DNA of 64,000 bases from Rehmannia glutinosa (taxonomy: Eukaryota > Streptophyta > Magnoliopsida > Lamiales > Orobanchaceae), in contig CM071933.1 of NCBI GenBank assembly GCA_016081115.2, positions 58,666,660-58,730,659 of the forward strand. The letters run 5' to 3'. Each line of letters opens with the position of its first letter. Within the stretch, counting starts at the first letter, position 1. Below the pieces are notes generated by a model that was not told the DNA's origin, did not search any database, and was given only the letters and a program-made list of their open reading frames with translations. Shown in pieces: positions 34,341 through 47,328 of this stretch. The translations under genes and the position numbers were made by a program.

Positions 34341-36247
34341 GAAGAGTCCATCCATGTGGTTTTTGATGAACCTAATGTAAATGGAGAAGACATTGAAGAG
34401 TTAGCTGATAAGCTGAATCAGCCAACTATGCAGAAGAGTCCCTATGTTGAAGCTGAAGCTGGAGCAATCAATCAAGATGAAGATGAGACTGCTGAGTCTC
34501 AAAGACAGCTGGAAAATCTGCAGCTGAATGAGGATGAAAGAGCTGCTCAAGACAACTCAGCTGCAAGACAAATGAACCCAGCTGATTTACTCCAACCTGA
34601 TGTGAGATGGCTGAGAGACCATCCACCAGAGCTAGTTATTGGAGATGTAAGAGATGGTGTAAGAACCAAATCCAGAGCTCAACAAGAAGCAATGTTCACT
34701 TGTTTTATTTCCCAAATGGAGCCAAAAGTTGTGTCACAAGCATTGAATGACACACATTGGATTCAAGCCATGCAGGAAGAGCTGAATCAATTTGAAAGGA
34801 AAAAAGTATGGGAATTGGTGCAAAGACCAACCCATCAAAATGTCATTGGCACAAAATGGATTTTCAGAAACAAGATGAATGAAGAAGGTTCTGTGGTAAG
34901 AAACAAAGCAAGATTGGTAGCCAAAGGGTATTGCCAAGAAGAAGGAACAGATTCTGATGAAACATTTGCTCATGTTGCAAGATTGGAAGCAGTAAGGATG
35001 TTTCTTGCCTATGCTGCACACAAGAACTTTATCTTATATCAAATGGATGTGAAAAAAGTGCATTTTTAAATGGACTGTTGGAAGAAGAAGTATATGTGGA
35101 ACAACCTCCAGGCTTTGAGCATAAGACTATTGGAGATAAAGTGTACAAGCTTAAGAAAGCTCTATATAGATTGAAACAAGCACCTAGAGCATGGTATGAT
35201 ACATTATCTCAATTTCTGACAGATAATGGATTCACCAAAGGCAAAGTGGATAGAACACTCTTCAGAATTCAAGATGGAGAGAGTATACTGCTTGTTCAAA
35301 TATATGTGGATGATATAATTTTAGGATCCACAAACAAAGAACTGTGTGATAAGTTCTCAAACCTCAAGCAAGGAAAATTTGAAATGAGCATGATGGGAGA
35401 GCTGACATTCTTTCTAGGACTTCAAGTTAAACAGCTGAAGGATGGAACCTTCATAAGTCAAACAAAGTATACCAGAGACTTAATGAAGAAATTTGGTATG
35501 GAAGAGAAGTCTTCTGTAAAAACACCAATGAATACATCAGTCAAGATGGACATGGATGTAGATGACAAGCCTGTGGATCAAACAAGATACAGAGCACTTA
35601 TTGGATCACTGCTCTATCTAACAGCAAGCAGGCCAGACATCACCTTTGCAGTAGGAGTATGTGCAAGATTCCAATCTGCTGCAAAGGAATGTCACATGAC
35701 TACAGCTAAGAGAATCCTAAGATATTTGAAGGGATGCCAAGAAGTTGGCTTATGGTATCCAAAGGAAGGTGGATTCAAACTAATTGGTTACTCAGATTCT
35801 GACTATGCTGGATGTAGAGTTGACAGGAAGAGTACTTCAGGTACATGTCAAATGCTTGGAAACAGACTAGTTTCCTGGTTTAGCAAGAAGCAAAACTCAA
35901 TAGCCACATCCACAGCTGAAGCAGATTACATAGATGCGGGCAACTGTTGTGCCCAAGTCTTGTGGATGAGACAATAGCTGAGAGATTATGAAATTGAAGA
36001 AAAAGAGATTCCAATTATGTGTGATAACATAAGTGCTATTGCAATCACTCAGAATCCTGTGTTGTATTCAAGAACAAAGCACATTGATATCAGATATCAT
36101 TTCATAAGAGATTATGTGGAAAAGAAAGACATCACCTTGGAATACATCTCAACTGATAAACAGTTAGCGGACATACTCACAAAGCCCTTATGTGAATCAA
36201 GATTTGAAGAGCTTAACCATGAGCTAGGGTTAGTTGAGCTGAGTTGA
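34341..36247 (+). pseudogene. Copia reverse transcriptase and RNase H of element G
   Basis: A variable acidic linker leads into the RT (WIQAMQEELNQFERKKVWEL, RNKMNEEGSVVRNKARLVAK). Extra A bases near 35050 cause a frameshift where DVKSAFLNG would be. The second frame opens EEEVYVEQPPGFEHKTIGDK and carries the catalytic YVDD at 35303-35314, then FFLGLQVKQLKDGTFISQTK and YLTASRPDITFAVGVCARFQ. RNase H follows (YSDSDYAGCRVDRKSTSGTC, STAEADYIDAGNC). A TAG at about 35976 interrupts just before LRDYEIEEKEIPIMCDN, and the end is STDKQLADILTKPLCESRFE with TGA at 36245. Confidence 0.93.
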
Positions 36248-36487
36248 CACTCAGATGATTCAATGAGAAGAGATGGAACATGAAAAGCTGAAGATTGAAC
36301 AAATTTCATAAATAAGCCAAGTGAATCAGCCGTATCAGAAAGTCAGCTATATCGAGTTAGCTGACAGCTGAGTCACCATACGAAAGGAAAGAAGAAGAGT
36401 TGAGTCATTTGTGCAGTGAGCTGAGTCATGTATGAGCTAAGTGACAAAAATGCAGTCATTTTTAATAAGCGGAAATGTTTTTAAGGA

Positions 36488-36667
36488 TGACGTCAGTGTA
36501 ATTATGACCGGTACAGTCAAAGGCTGCACAACAACCATATGATTGGATATAAATGCTGCCGCATTAAATGCGAGCAATTAAATGCAAATGAGACGTGCTA
36601 AATCTGAGCCGTTGATTTCGATCAAAATTCAAAAACTAAAAACACGTCCTTTCATAACCCATATATA
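36488..36667 (+). promoter_or_regulatory. Possible internal promoter before the accessory ORF of element G
   Basis: In the 557-base gap between the pol stop and the accessory ATG there is a bZIP-type palindrome TGACGTCA at 36488-36495, an ACACGTCC word near 36641, and a TATA sequence TATATA at 36662-36667. A CT-rich stretch follows (TTTTCTCTCTCAC), and the ATG comes 138 bases after the TATA. This is the layout of a plant promoter with a short leader. In copy B the TATA is lost (ATACTTAAAC) and the palindrome is partly kept. Activity is inferred only. Confidence 0.45.
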
Positions 36668-36804
36668 CTCATTCTTTCAGTTTTCTCTCTCACATTGAAA
36701 ATTGTTCATCTTCAAAACTAAGAAAGCAAGTCTATCTTTCTCTCGAAACCCTACCTGTTCTCAAAGCAAGTTCATCAAGGTTCAATCGGTAAAATCTTCT
36801 AAAA

Positions 36805-39800
36805 ATGGCACCAGCACATGATTTTACTAAGCTCGCAAAGCAAATCCACACCGGTTCAATTGTGGATTTTGAAGGGATGATAAAACAGGGTTCCGATGAA
36901 ACCCTTGTGAAGAAGATTGCGGATAAGATCGAGAAATCCGGGCTGATACCCTTTCTCACATTGGAATATCATATGACGTACATAGAGGAGGTCGCCCAGT
37001 TCTACGTAAACGCTGAAGTGCAGGACGAAGGGATTAAATCTTCTGTCCACTGCAAGGACATTCTAATCACTGCAAAGGACCTTGCGGAGCACTGTTTGTT
37101 GCCATCGGAGGGCATGCTGGAGATATATGAAGCTGACGTTGATTTGGTAGCTGCATGGAAGGAAGTGGCCAAACCCGAGTGTCTTTCGCAAAAGTTGTCT
37201 ACACAACCAAGAAGCTTTGAAGGATGATTATCACAAACTGTTGGATATCGTCGCCAAATGTGTAGACATGAAGTTTGGAAGCTTCAATCAGCTTTCCAAA
37301 ATCAAGCTGATCATCATGGCTGCGATCATGGAGGAGAAGAAGATCAACTGGGCAGAATTCGTCTACAGCAGACTCTGCCAGAATGTTGCAAATAAGTCCT
37401 TGAGGGACAATGGGTCATTTGGAGGATCTCTGGGCTATGGCCTTGTAATTGGCCATTTGAGGGAAGTGAAGGGTGTTCCACTCCGACATGGAAAGTCGTT
37501 CCATGTCAACAAGAAGATGTTCCGGGCCAATCTCTCAGGAACTCAGAAGAGAGGCTATGCCAAGAGGGCGGATACCAGCGAGGAGGAATCAGCTGATCTT
37601 GGAGAAACAACTGTTACTTCCTCTCCCAAGAAGAAAGCTGCCCATGCAGCTGCAAAGAAGATAGTTGCCCCTGCAGCGAAGAAGAAAGACGCACCTGCCC
37701 TGCAGTCGTGGCGGAGAAGGAACCTCAAATACCTTCTCCAACCATAAAAAACAAGAGGACTGCCAAACCAAGAAAGGCATCTCCTCAGTCAAAGAAAGAT
37801 GCACCGGCCCCCACCGCCAAGGATGCTGAGGAAGAAGTATCCGAACCAGAACTTCCTCTGGTAAGGACAAAAAGAAGAAGAAGAATCACCAAGCTCTCAG
37901 AGCTTGAGAAGACAGAGCCCGCCACTCACCGGTGGAAAAAGTCTCTCCGAGCGCTGAAAAGTGCGATCTCGTAAATTATTGATGAAAAACAGCCAAGTCT
38001 CATCAAGCCGATCACAGAGGCAAATTGAAGACCCAACAGAGATGTAACATCCGAGGAACAAGAAAGCGGCAAGACAAAGCAGAATCATCTGTTGACAAGA
38101 CTGTGTCTCTACCTGTGACAGATGCTGCTGAGGGCGAAGAGCAGCAGAACTTGCTACCCTCCATTCCTGAAAAGGAAGTGCAACAAGAGGAGAATGATGA
38201 TGATGAGATATTTATGTACTCTCCTTTGTACCCAGACATCCAGAACCGTCTGCGAGAGTGGAGGAAGTGGAAGCTGATTCACTGTAGGGTGCAGTTTGAA
38301 CACCCAGAGTTTATTGATGAGGAAGAGGAACTTTTTAGGTTTCTTGAAATTGATACAGTGCTGCAAGCCCTGGATGAGGATAACTGTATTAATATGCTGC
38401 AAATTCACAAGGAACAAGAAAAGGCTAGAGCAACTGAGGAAGAAGAGGCTCGTGAGAAAGCTAACATCTGTCCTCTCACTGGAACAAGTGATCACACTCA
38501 TCCTCACACTGACATGCTCTCAGACAGTGATGAGGACATGGACCCTATTGCTGCATAAGAAAAGTTGGACATGCAGCAAGCAATGCGGGAATCCACATTG
38601 ATGCATGAGAAAGAGCTGATGGAAGGACCAGGAGAGTCTTCCAAATCACAGCTGAAAATTGATCCGTTGGGAGTGGTGCAGAATATTGCCACAGTTATTG
38701 CTGCAACCACTTCCCCAGTTCACTCAGAGGACGGAGCTAAGGGAATTGGCGATGACACTGGGAACTTGGGCACCCAAGTTGAGCCAACCCCTGTTGAAGG
38801 TGTCTTACCACCTGCCCCCATGGCTGAGCACTCATTTGACAAAGCCGGGAGTCTGGAGCAGAGTCACCCCACCTTAAGTCACTCAGCTGGTGCGCCAACT
38901 GAAGGGGAAATTCACTCTACTGCAGCTAGGTCGGAGGATGCTGCAGATGACTCCACCATACAGAAAGGAGGCGAAGTGGAAAAGGAAAAAGAAAAACAAC
39001 CACAGCAAGTTGTCACTGACGAAGCTCAAACAGTTGAGTCTGTCTCAGCTGAAGTGCCAACAGCTTTGCAGGCTGAGGACGCTGCTAATACAGTCGAGGC
39101 ACATGATGGATCTGCCCTGGGAGTTAACATTCTGGGCACTGAAAGTGCAATCCACGGAGTTGAGACTCCTGTGGATGCCACTGTGGAAGACCCTAAGACA
39201 ACTGCGTCTGTTGAAGGGATTGTACAAGGCCCCGCTGCAGTTGAGACTGCAGGAGGTAATGAAGGCCTAAGGGAGGTTGAGACTTCCCAAGGTAAAAATC
39301 AAGGAGATAAGAGCATTCCTCAGAACATAATTGCTGATTCAGAGGAGGAAATCAGTGCTCTTCATGACTCCCAGGATGATCCTGATACAACATTCTTGGG
39401 ATCCGCAGATGAAGCTGAATCAACCCCTGCTAAAGAGGATTCAACTGAGGATGTTCTTCCTAGTACGAGTAAGCCATAATTCAAGGCTGCTTGACAAACA
39501 TTCAATTTTGATGATGAGCCAAGCCATCACATCTCATCATCTTCCGATGACGCTACTGATACGGCCGAGGAAAAACAAACTCATCAGGATAAATCAGCTG
39601 AGACCGAAGAAGCTGTTAAGACAGCTGAGGCTCGGCCAACTGGGTCAATACCATCAAAGGCCCCAGCTGAATCATCGATACCAATCAACTGCGCAGGCTC
39701 CCAGAGCAAAAGCAGGACCACCTCGCACACAATATCTCAAGTGCGAGATGATGCTTATGAAGAAGTTTTCCCTTTTTCTCATGAGCTGCCCGTGCTTGAA

Positions 39801-41423
39801 GAAGAAACTGCAAGAGAACAGAGGCTCTACACCGTCCAAGAAGACCCTATAATTCCTACTGATTCGATTGTGCCAGTTGATTTCAATTTCGATGCAGAGT
39901 GGCCGGCAGCTGACTCAAGTCAGACAGCTGAGATGTGTGAAATCTTCAAGAAAATCTGTGAAGAGATTGAGAAGATTGAACGGCACCAAGCCTCTCTCGA
40001 CATGCGCCTGGACAATAGAGATGCCACTCTCACGGCAGACTTGAGAGGAGTGGTGGTCAGGATAAGGGAATGGTCTCAACAGCAGAGTGCCATGCATCTT
40101 GAGCAAGTTCGCTACTTCAAGGCACTATACAACAGAATGCTGGTATGGAGTGCTGACAATGCTGACATGAAGGCGAGGATGCAGACCTATATGGAGAGAT
40201 TGCATGCTTCCCATACAACTGAAATGGAGTTGCTGCGTGAATTTTATCGCAAAGAACTTCTGCGCGTCGAGGAAAACATGAATACCAAATTCAGCCTTCT
40301 TATGGCTGAAATGAACCTGGTGGAAGCCGATTCCAAAGCCACCCGCTCAGAATTCCGAACAGCATACTCCGCAGCAGACTCCAAGCAAAATTCAGCTATC
40401 AGCAGACTGGACTTCATGCTTGTTGGTATGTTCCCAAGGGTTCCTCTCTCCTTTGATGATGCCAAAAAAGGGGAAGAGGAATACCAGAAGATGCTTAAGG
40501 GGACGGTTGGTGAGAAGGAAAAGGAATCAGCTGTCGTAGAGAAGAAAGATACGGCTGTTGAGAAGAGGAAGAAGAAGGGAAAAGCTGTTGAGGGGGAAAG
40601 GTCAAAAGATATGACCTTAATGCTTGCTGAAACCCCCTCAGCAAGGTCATGTCACAGCCGATATCATCAGCAAACTTCCTATAACTCTGCCGCTCTATCA
40701 CTCTGCTGTGACCATGTCTCATAAGAAAAAGATTGTAGAAGCAGAGATGGAGGATTTCGACAAAAGAACGGATGCCCGTGTTGAAGAGATGTTAAAACAA
40801 TTTGGAGGCATTCCAGCAGGAAAAGACACCGATGCCATTCCAGATGACGGAAATGAGCCAAGATCCGTTGAAGAGTTTAAAACGCTCGAGTCCGAGGGAT
40901 ACTTCAAGGATATCTCCATAGCCCAAGCCTGGGACTTGCACTGGGAAAAAGGTCTGAAGCTGTGCGAAGAAGCTGACAAGTAGCAGACTACTAGCAGTCA
41001 CTCTGCTGGTAAGAAGAAGACTCCAGTGCAATACACGCCCAGAGGAGGAGGAAGAAGTGGCGGAGGTAGAGGCTTTATACCTAGACCTCTACCCAAAAAT
41101 ATTGAATACATAGATCCAGGCAAGAAAGAAGGATCTACTGGGCTGGGTATGATGAAGTGGCCAATCGGGAAGTGGCTAGGAAAAATGCTGAATATGCGAA
41201 AGAATCAAAGAAGAGAATAAAAGACAAACTCAGCTGTGGCAAGAAAGACAAGAAAGGAAAAGGAAAGATGAAGCTGCGAAGAGAGCTTACGAGAAGAAGA
41301 AAGCAACTAAAGATGAAAAGAAGAGAAACAGAGCAGAGGACGACAGAGCTAAAGAAGAAAGAAGGAGGCAGCGAAGGCGATGAAGTGTTGATGTCCACCC
41401 CTTCATGTATTTTACTATTGTAA
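36805..41423 (+). pseudogene. Accessory ORF of element G, downstream of pol (about 1,500 codons when intact)
   Basis: ATG at 36805 (MAPAHDFTKLAKQIHTGSIV). Residues 1-140 and the next frame (37217-37747) look like a globular domain (KSGLIPFLTLEYHMTYIEEV, IKLIIMAAIMEEKKINWAEF, GLVIGHLREVKGVPLRHGKS). It vaguely resembles plant transposon-associated domains that I cannot name firmly. Then come a Lys/Ala/Pro-rich region (37600-37970), a long acidic Glu/Ser/Thr-rich region (38025-39480), a likely coiled coil (about 39900-40480) and a Lys/Glu/Arg-rich end. No signal peptide or membrane span is visible, unlike a retroviral envelope. Stops at 38556, 39477 and 39492 and frameshifts near 37200, 37740, 37990, 40680 and 41170 break it. 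The last pieces overlap in two frames. Confidence 0.78.
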
Positions 41424-41665
41424 ATGCATATGTATGTAAGTCTTCTGTACGTTGTTGAATAAGAAATTTGTAATTTCTATATTTTTGCGTAGACATAGAA
41501 TACTATGTTTGCTCTGATACACATTGTAAACAAGCTGTATAAAGGACAAGAATGTTATAATCAATAAAAAGATTGATTCTAAGCATACATTCTCTGTTAT
41601 TGCATTGTCTGTATGTATCTTTGACGCTTACATTTTGATTGTATGTTTTAAGTTTTGGCATCATC

Positions 41666-41680
41666 AAAAAAGGGAGAAAT
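41666..41680 (+). other. Polypurine tract of element G
   Basis: AAAAAAGGGAGAAAT directly before the 3' LTR start TGTTGGG. Confidence 0.9.
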
Positions 41681-43248
41681 TGTTGGGAAATTTATTATTT
41701 AGATTTTGATGAATTCCATATAAAACTTAGACTAGAAAGTTGGCACCCCATTTTCCATATAATTTGTATTGTAATAGATAGAGCTATACGAGCTGAGTCA
41801 AATCAGCTATGCCTGGATATACAAGAAGTCAACTGAAGACTAAGATGAAGACTCCGCTGTGAAGCAGCTGAGTATAGCAAGGAACAGATGTCAATGACTC
41901 GACTGAAGGAGTATCAGCTGTGATACAGCTGTGAAGAGTCAGTTAAGTCAACTCAAGAAGCCAAGTCAAGTTGAAGTGACAGATGAGTCTTTCAATCATT
42001 GGAGCGACTCAAGTCACCTGGGAAAAGCGTTTGCAAAGATGAGTTAACTGAAAAGAATCCGTTGCGCAAAAGTCAAGAATATTACTTAAATAAGTAATAC
42101 TTCCATGCTGCCATGTCTTAAAGTGCTCAGTCCCAGAAGTGTGCAAAAGGAATAAATCAATGGGAAGCACTGCACCTCGTGTCAGAACCTGAAAAGCTGG
42201 ACATTCATTTAATACGAGGAAATGTCTACATCTCAATATTGAAGACCAAGAAAAGACAAGCCAACGAACATAAGTGACTTTTGAAAATCAACATATCTCT
42301 TCAACGGACAGATTTTTGAAAGTTCACTATAAAAGACTGAGGAATCACTTTGAGAAAATGTTACCTTGCATACCTGACAATCAAGAAATTATTCAAACTG
42401 TAACCTGCAAAAATATTCTCAAGTTATTCAAGCAAATCCTCAAGCCTAAATCTAGAAGAAAATCGATCCAACACTAAGCTATAGAGGAAAGACGACTTCA
42501 AACTGTTGAAGTGGAAACTTTTGAAGAAGCAAAAGGGGTCTACTTTCCAAGGAGGATTATAGAAAGGTTTAAGGTCGAACCAATCTCAAGTTATTGGAGG
42601 GCTTCGTGATCAAATCCAAGAAGCTTGAGAAAGTTAGCTGAAGTAGCAAGGCAGCCGCCTGAAGAAAGTTTCGAGTCGGACGAGAAGACAGCTGAGTGAT
42701 CAAGACATCTCCAGACTGAGTCCCAAAGGAGCAAGTCAGCTGTGTGATCAAGACTTGTATATGGACTGATAACCACTTTGTACTCTGATCAATACTTAGT
42801 GGATTCCTCCAGGAGTTGGAGAAGAGAGGAGTAGAAGAATTACCCCATCTTCGAACCTCTATAAAAATTATTTTGTCATTTATATTTCAGCACTTTTATT
42901 TCTGCATATCATTTTATACCTGTTGATAATTTGCTATCCAATTGATAATTAACAAAGTGCTAAAATCAAGTGTTAAAACAAACTTAAACCAAATTCAAGG
43001 GTGTTAAGTCTTCCGCTGAAAATCTCATCACAGCCAAGTTAAGGTTTGATCGAGCAGTGAGTTATTCTATCAACAAACTCAATTGAGTGCGTTGAGTGGC
43101 TAACTCACGATTAACTAACTTAGCTGTCCCTCAAGGACTTAGCTGTGTATTTAACTCTGTAATATTTTAAAAGGACTAAAATCGAAAAGTTGGTAAGGTT
43201 TATTCAACCCCCCCTTCTAAACCTTACTCACACCCGTTGGGACCTACA
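41681..43248 (+). repeat. 3' LTR of element G
   Basis: Begins TGTTGGGAAATTTATT and ends GGGACCTACA; TATA box at 42328-42335. It keeps many intact CAGCTG words that are altered in the 5' LTR and in both LTRs of B. The AACCT duplication follows at 43249. Confidence 0.95.
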
Positions 43249-45630
43249 AACCTGAATAAGTTTATAGGCCAAAACTAAAACGTAAGTACACAATATCCAA
43301 ATCTTAAACGTCAAAGGGTCCTACGCCCTTAAATTACAGTCAAAGAGAGAAAAGAGTAGCAGAATAAACGGGAGTCCAACATCAGTAGAAGTACATGAAA
43401 TAAGTACAATCATCAGTAAAAAGGTGCAAGATCGATAGGCAGGGCGATGGTCATCAATCTGTGGCCGGATCGACATCTTCAACATAGTCCCCATCTAAAG
43501 GATAGAAAACGGGAGGGGATGAGACAGAAATCTCAGTAGATGGGGTGATCGTGTGCAAGTGTGGCGATATATATAGTTAATGCGAGAAAATCAATTGTAT
43601 GAAAACGCGTGAGATATAATGCATGATTCCACACACAATCCACAAGCATCGTGATAAATATATTTAAGTAGTATACTTATACAGTTTAAGAAACAGTTCG
43701 TGGTCACACAAGCACTATGTGATTCAGGCAAGACAAGTAGGATTGCGTACGGAACGTAACGCCAATCCTATGCAAGACAAGTAATGGTTGCGTACGGATT
43801 TTTAGCGCCAACCAATGCAATACAAGTAGCAGTTGCGTACGGATTTGTAGCGCCAACCAAATGGGTCCGATTAACTCCAGAATTGTGTGGATCAGACAGC
43901 AATTCCTTCATTCTTCCTTGTAACTCCCCGAGCAAGATGGTCCAAGACATGTCACCTTAGAGCTAGCTAGGCCTGGATTGTCATAATCATGATTATAGCT
44001 CAAGTACTACGACCCGCTTTCCTTGGACAAACTCTGTCCCTCAGTTGCGGGATTAGGACGATGGGGCGGAGAGTGGAATAGCAGCCAAGCTGCCCGGTTC
44101 TATCCCCGACGTATCCATTCTGACTATGAGCTCGACACACCAAGTTGACTCAGGCAGGAAAGTAAATACAAGTTTGATTAGTCAACCAGCAAATGAGTGT
44201 TATTGATTGAAGCGATTGGGGAAAATTTTCGAAAATTGCGAGTGGCAATTATGGTATTGGTGGAGTTATGTGGATGAAGATGATTATCGGGAGGATAAGC
44301 AATCTTCGATATCTTGAATGATTAGGTGGAACATAAGTCCCGTTATAGATTCGAAATCGCAAGACGATGAAGTTGCCCCGCGATCGGGTATTAATCGGTC
44401 AAGACGATCCGATAAGTCAAGAAATTTTTTAGAAAATAAAATATTTTAATTAATTATTAAATTCAGAGGGTCCAGGGCTGTTTCATTAAAAGAAAATAAT
44501 TTGAGATAGGTCCTTGTTAAAAGAAAATTTACAATTAGCCCCGTTTTGTAAAAACTAATACTTTTGGGGTTAAAAATTGAATAAATAAATGTCCCGACCT
44601 TGAAAAATTATAAGGTCAGTTCCTAAATTCTCTAAATTGTTCAGAGATTCAGGTTTTTAAAATTTGGAGGTCGCGTTTTTATAAAATTCTCACATTGGCC
44701 CCAAATTTGTTAAAATTGTCATTTTAGGCCCTAAGTTTAAAATAATTGGAACTCACAAGAAGAGATTTTAATCTGATTCTAGTTGGAAAATGTCACTAAG
44801 GTCAGTGGGATATTGGGACAAAAACAATTTTAAAAAGAAATAAGTATAGGTCCCTTAACGTTTGAAAATCTCATTTTTGTCCCATTTTAAAATAATTGCC
44901 TTTAAGGCTTTTAGGGGTCCAATTGTTATGAAATTTGAACCTTGGGTCCAAAATATCATTAAGTTATAGTTAAATTAGTATTTTAAGGTACATGGACTAT
45001 ATAAGTCCTGAAAATTTCATTTGGGTCCTCAAGTTTAATCTTTTACAATTTGGTCCCTCAATTTTTGTAAAATTACTTTCCAAGCTCTAAACACTTGGAT
45101 TTTTGGAATACACTTAAAATATGTTATTTCCAGTCCCTTAAGAGTTAAAATTTCAAATTTTAAAATTAGGGTCTGGTACAGTTTCGAAAATTGCAATGTA
45201 GCCCTCAAACTTCTAAAATTTTACAATCTAGTCCTCGGGCTTTTAAGGGTTGATTTTATTTATCTTAAAACTCTTAAAACTTTATTAAAATGTCCAAACA
45301 TCATTTTTGAATCTGAGTATAGTCCCAAAACTTGAAAATTACAGAGGGGTCCCTTAAATTTTATTTTCTTGCAATTAAGTCCACCAAATTTCCATTTTTG
45401 CATTTTAAGTCCAAAAATTAAAATTTAATCAATTATGCTCGACTTGTCCAGGTTATAAGTAATACAAACATGGATTTCAAGGATCATACACATGCATGTC
45501 CATTTCATACAAGAATTCATCAAATAGAACAATAAATTGTACATGCATGCACCTAATTTTCAATAAATAGCATTTTTGAGTAACAGTTGAGAATTTTCAC
45601 AACTTGATACAAGAATTTAACATGCAATAC

Positions 45631-45668
<38 letters not shown>

Positions 45669-46575
45669 AAGTGCTCATTAACAAAATACTACATGCATAC
45701 AAAAACACCTAGAAGTTGGAAAGATTTTTCCACCCACCTTAAAAATTGAATTATTGTGAAATAAAAGGATAAATTTCACAACTTGAGTATGAAGTCGCTT
45801 AGGTCAACCCCTAAGTCAAGAAATACCAAAAAAAAATAAGAGTTAGAAAAATGGGGTTAAAAAATTAAGGAGAAAAAGAAGAAGGTGAAGAAAATTGGAA
45901 ATGCTACACTTACCTTGTGTAGTAGATGAAATGTGATTAGTAGAAGCTTCAAAGTTGGAATTTTTGCTCACCCTCGAAACCACTTAAGGTCAGCCCCTAT
46001 TTCTCAAAAATGAAAAAGGGGTGTTAAAATTTGAAGAAAACAGGAAGGATGAGGGAAAAGGGCACTAGTGTCCAAATCTTACCTTATGGTCTAAATTCTC
46101 TTCAAATTCTTCAAGGTCTTGAAGTCTTCTTCAAGATGATGTTAAGCTCTAACCTTCAAAGTCTTCTAAGTGTACCTCCAAAATTAAATTTGAGCTTAAG
46201 TTAAAAAATGGGAGATGAAGAGCTAGAGAATATCAAGTTGAATTAAAGAACACAATTTCTTACCTTGTGTAGAGGGGGTGTTCGAATTTTTGGAAGAAAT
46301 AGGGGAATAATTCTTGAATTTTTTGCTAAGTGTATATGAAGAAGAAGAAGAAATGAAGAGAGAGGTAGGAGAAGGTTTAGAGAGAAGGAGGAGGATTCTC
46401 CAAGAGTGAGATGTGTTGGTGAAATTGAAGTGCAAATTTTGCACTTCAAAGGCCTAATGGTCGTGTGATAGGGAGAGAGAAAAAGAGAAAATTTTCCAAG
46501 CTTGTAATTTGCTTCTTGCATGGGAGACAAAATGCAAGTCAAAGTGTGGGCTTGAATGTGGTGCTTGACTGCGAG
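43249..46575 (-). repeat. Second part of LTR F (inverted relative to the LTR of J)
   Basis: No gene. It carries long blocks that are reverse complements of 58430-61290. One example is the CTACGCCCTTAAATTACAG region near 43330, which is opposite GGGCGTAGGACC near 61145. Small ORFs at 46223-46665 are chance. It ends abruptly at the hAT terminus at 46576. Confidence 0.85.
45634..45665. repeat. (AT)16 microsatellite
   Basis: 32 bases of alternating A and T inside LTR F. The matching place in the J LTR (about 59005-59019) has only about seven units, so the tract expanded or contracted after the copies separated. Confidence 0.95.
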
Positions 46576-46590
46576 CAGTGGCGGATCCAG
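46576..46590 (+). repeat. hAT terminal inverted repeat (left)
   Basis: CAGTGGCGGATCCAG, close to the common hAT end CAGTGGCGGATCCA. The partner is not in the window. Confidence 0.85.
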
Positions 46591-46713
46591 AAATTTAATA
46601 ATGGGGGTACGATAGATATTTAAAAAAAATGCACATAAATGGTGTTTAGTAGTTAAGTTGTACAACCCAAAATATTGAAATAAACAGAATATACATACTA
46701 TTAAAAATATAAA

Positions 46714-47328
46714 TTACAATCGGGTTCGACGCGTCTTCATTTTCTGAAAGTGGTCTATGATACGATCATCTGAAACTTGTAGAAATATATCCTTCTCAAC
46801 AAAGGTGACCAAACAATCATTTAGTAATTGATCACCCATGCTATTCCGCAACCTATTTTTGACACAGGTCATTCCAGAAAATACTCTTTCTACACTTGCA
46901 GTGGCGACTGGGAGAATCAACATCAACTTGATAAGCAAATAAATTGTCGGATAAGTCACATGTTTTATTGTTTTAACAAGCATCTTCAAAAGGGAACCAA
47001 GATAATGCAAATTTCAAAACTTGTCATCTCTTTGCATATCTTTAATGAATATATCAAGTTGACATTCAAGAGTCATCAAATCAATACTTGAAAATTCGGA
47101 GGGATAAAATGTGGCAAGTTTAAGTATTTTTGTCTTGTCAAAAGAAGAGAAGCCATCTTTAGGACTTAATCAAGCCATGCATATAAGCAATTCCATATTA
47201 ACCTCATCAAATCGGTTATTTAGTTCTTGAAGTTGTAAATCAATCACTCCTAGAAAAAAATCAACCCGAAAATGATGAAGGTTTGTCGCTTGTTGAACAA
47301 AACGTCTTGATCTTCCTTGTGGAATATA
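46714..47328 (-). pseudogene. hAT transposase, C-terminal part with dimerisation domain
   Basis: The last 98 codons (47010-46714) carry the hAT dimerisation signature: YPTIYLLIKLMLILPVATAS, then VERVFSGMTCVKNRLRNSMG and DQLLNDCLVTFVEKDIF. Upstream to 47328 the same protein continues with stops (RSRRFVQQATNLHHFRVDFF; LNNRFDEVNMELLICMA; FYPSEFSSIDLMTLECQLDI). The part is separated from the rest of the gene by the solo LTR at 47329-48857. Confidence 0.9.

Larger units (their letters stand above)
29038..43248 (+). mobile_element. Element G: Sirevirus-like Ty1/copia retrotransposon, complete, forward
   Basis: A 14.2 kb element is flanked by a perfect 5 bp duplication AACCT (29033-29037 and 43249-43253). 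LTRs are 1583 and 1568 bp and begin TGTTGGG and end CCTACA. The order is primer site, gag, protease, integrase, RT, RNase H, a 557-base gap, a long accessory ORF, polypurine tract. It is the same family as reverse element B and better preserved, but every ORF still carries frameshifts or stops. It sits in LTR F. Confidence 0.95.
28853..46575 (-). mobile_element. Element F: reverse gypsy LTR, split by element G and cut by hAT element H
   Basis: On the plus strand it begins TGTCACGCCCC (the reverse complement of the LTR end GGGGCGTGACA of J). It covers 28853-29037 and, after element G, 43249-46575. It aligns in inverted orientation with the LTR of element J (58430-61359 and about 51840-52163). 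No primer site or polypurine tract flanks the left end, so it is either a 3' LTR or a solo LTR. Its other end is not in the window because the hAT element at 46576 interrupts it. It contains no gene. Confidence 0.82.

Noticed and set aside
36805..37227. Calling the accessory ORF a viral envelope gene
   Set aside because: It is in the env position, but no signal peptide, membrane span or cleavage site is seen, so I kept a neutral name.
46223..46665. Minus-strand ORFs at 46223-46444 and 46243-46665
   Set aside because: They lie in LTR F and cross into the hAT end; leucine/serine-rich translation comes from CT-rich sequence, with no family match.
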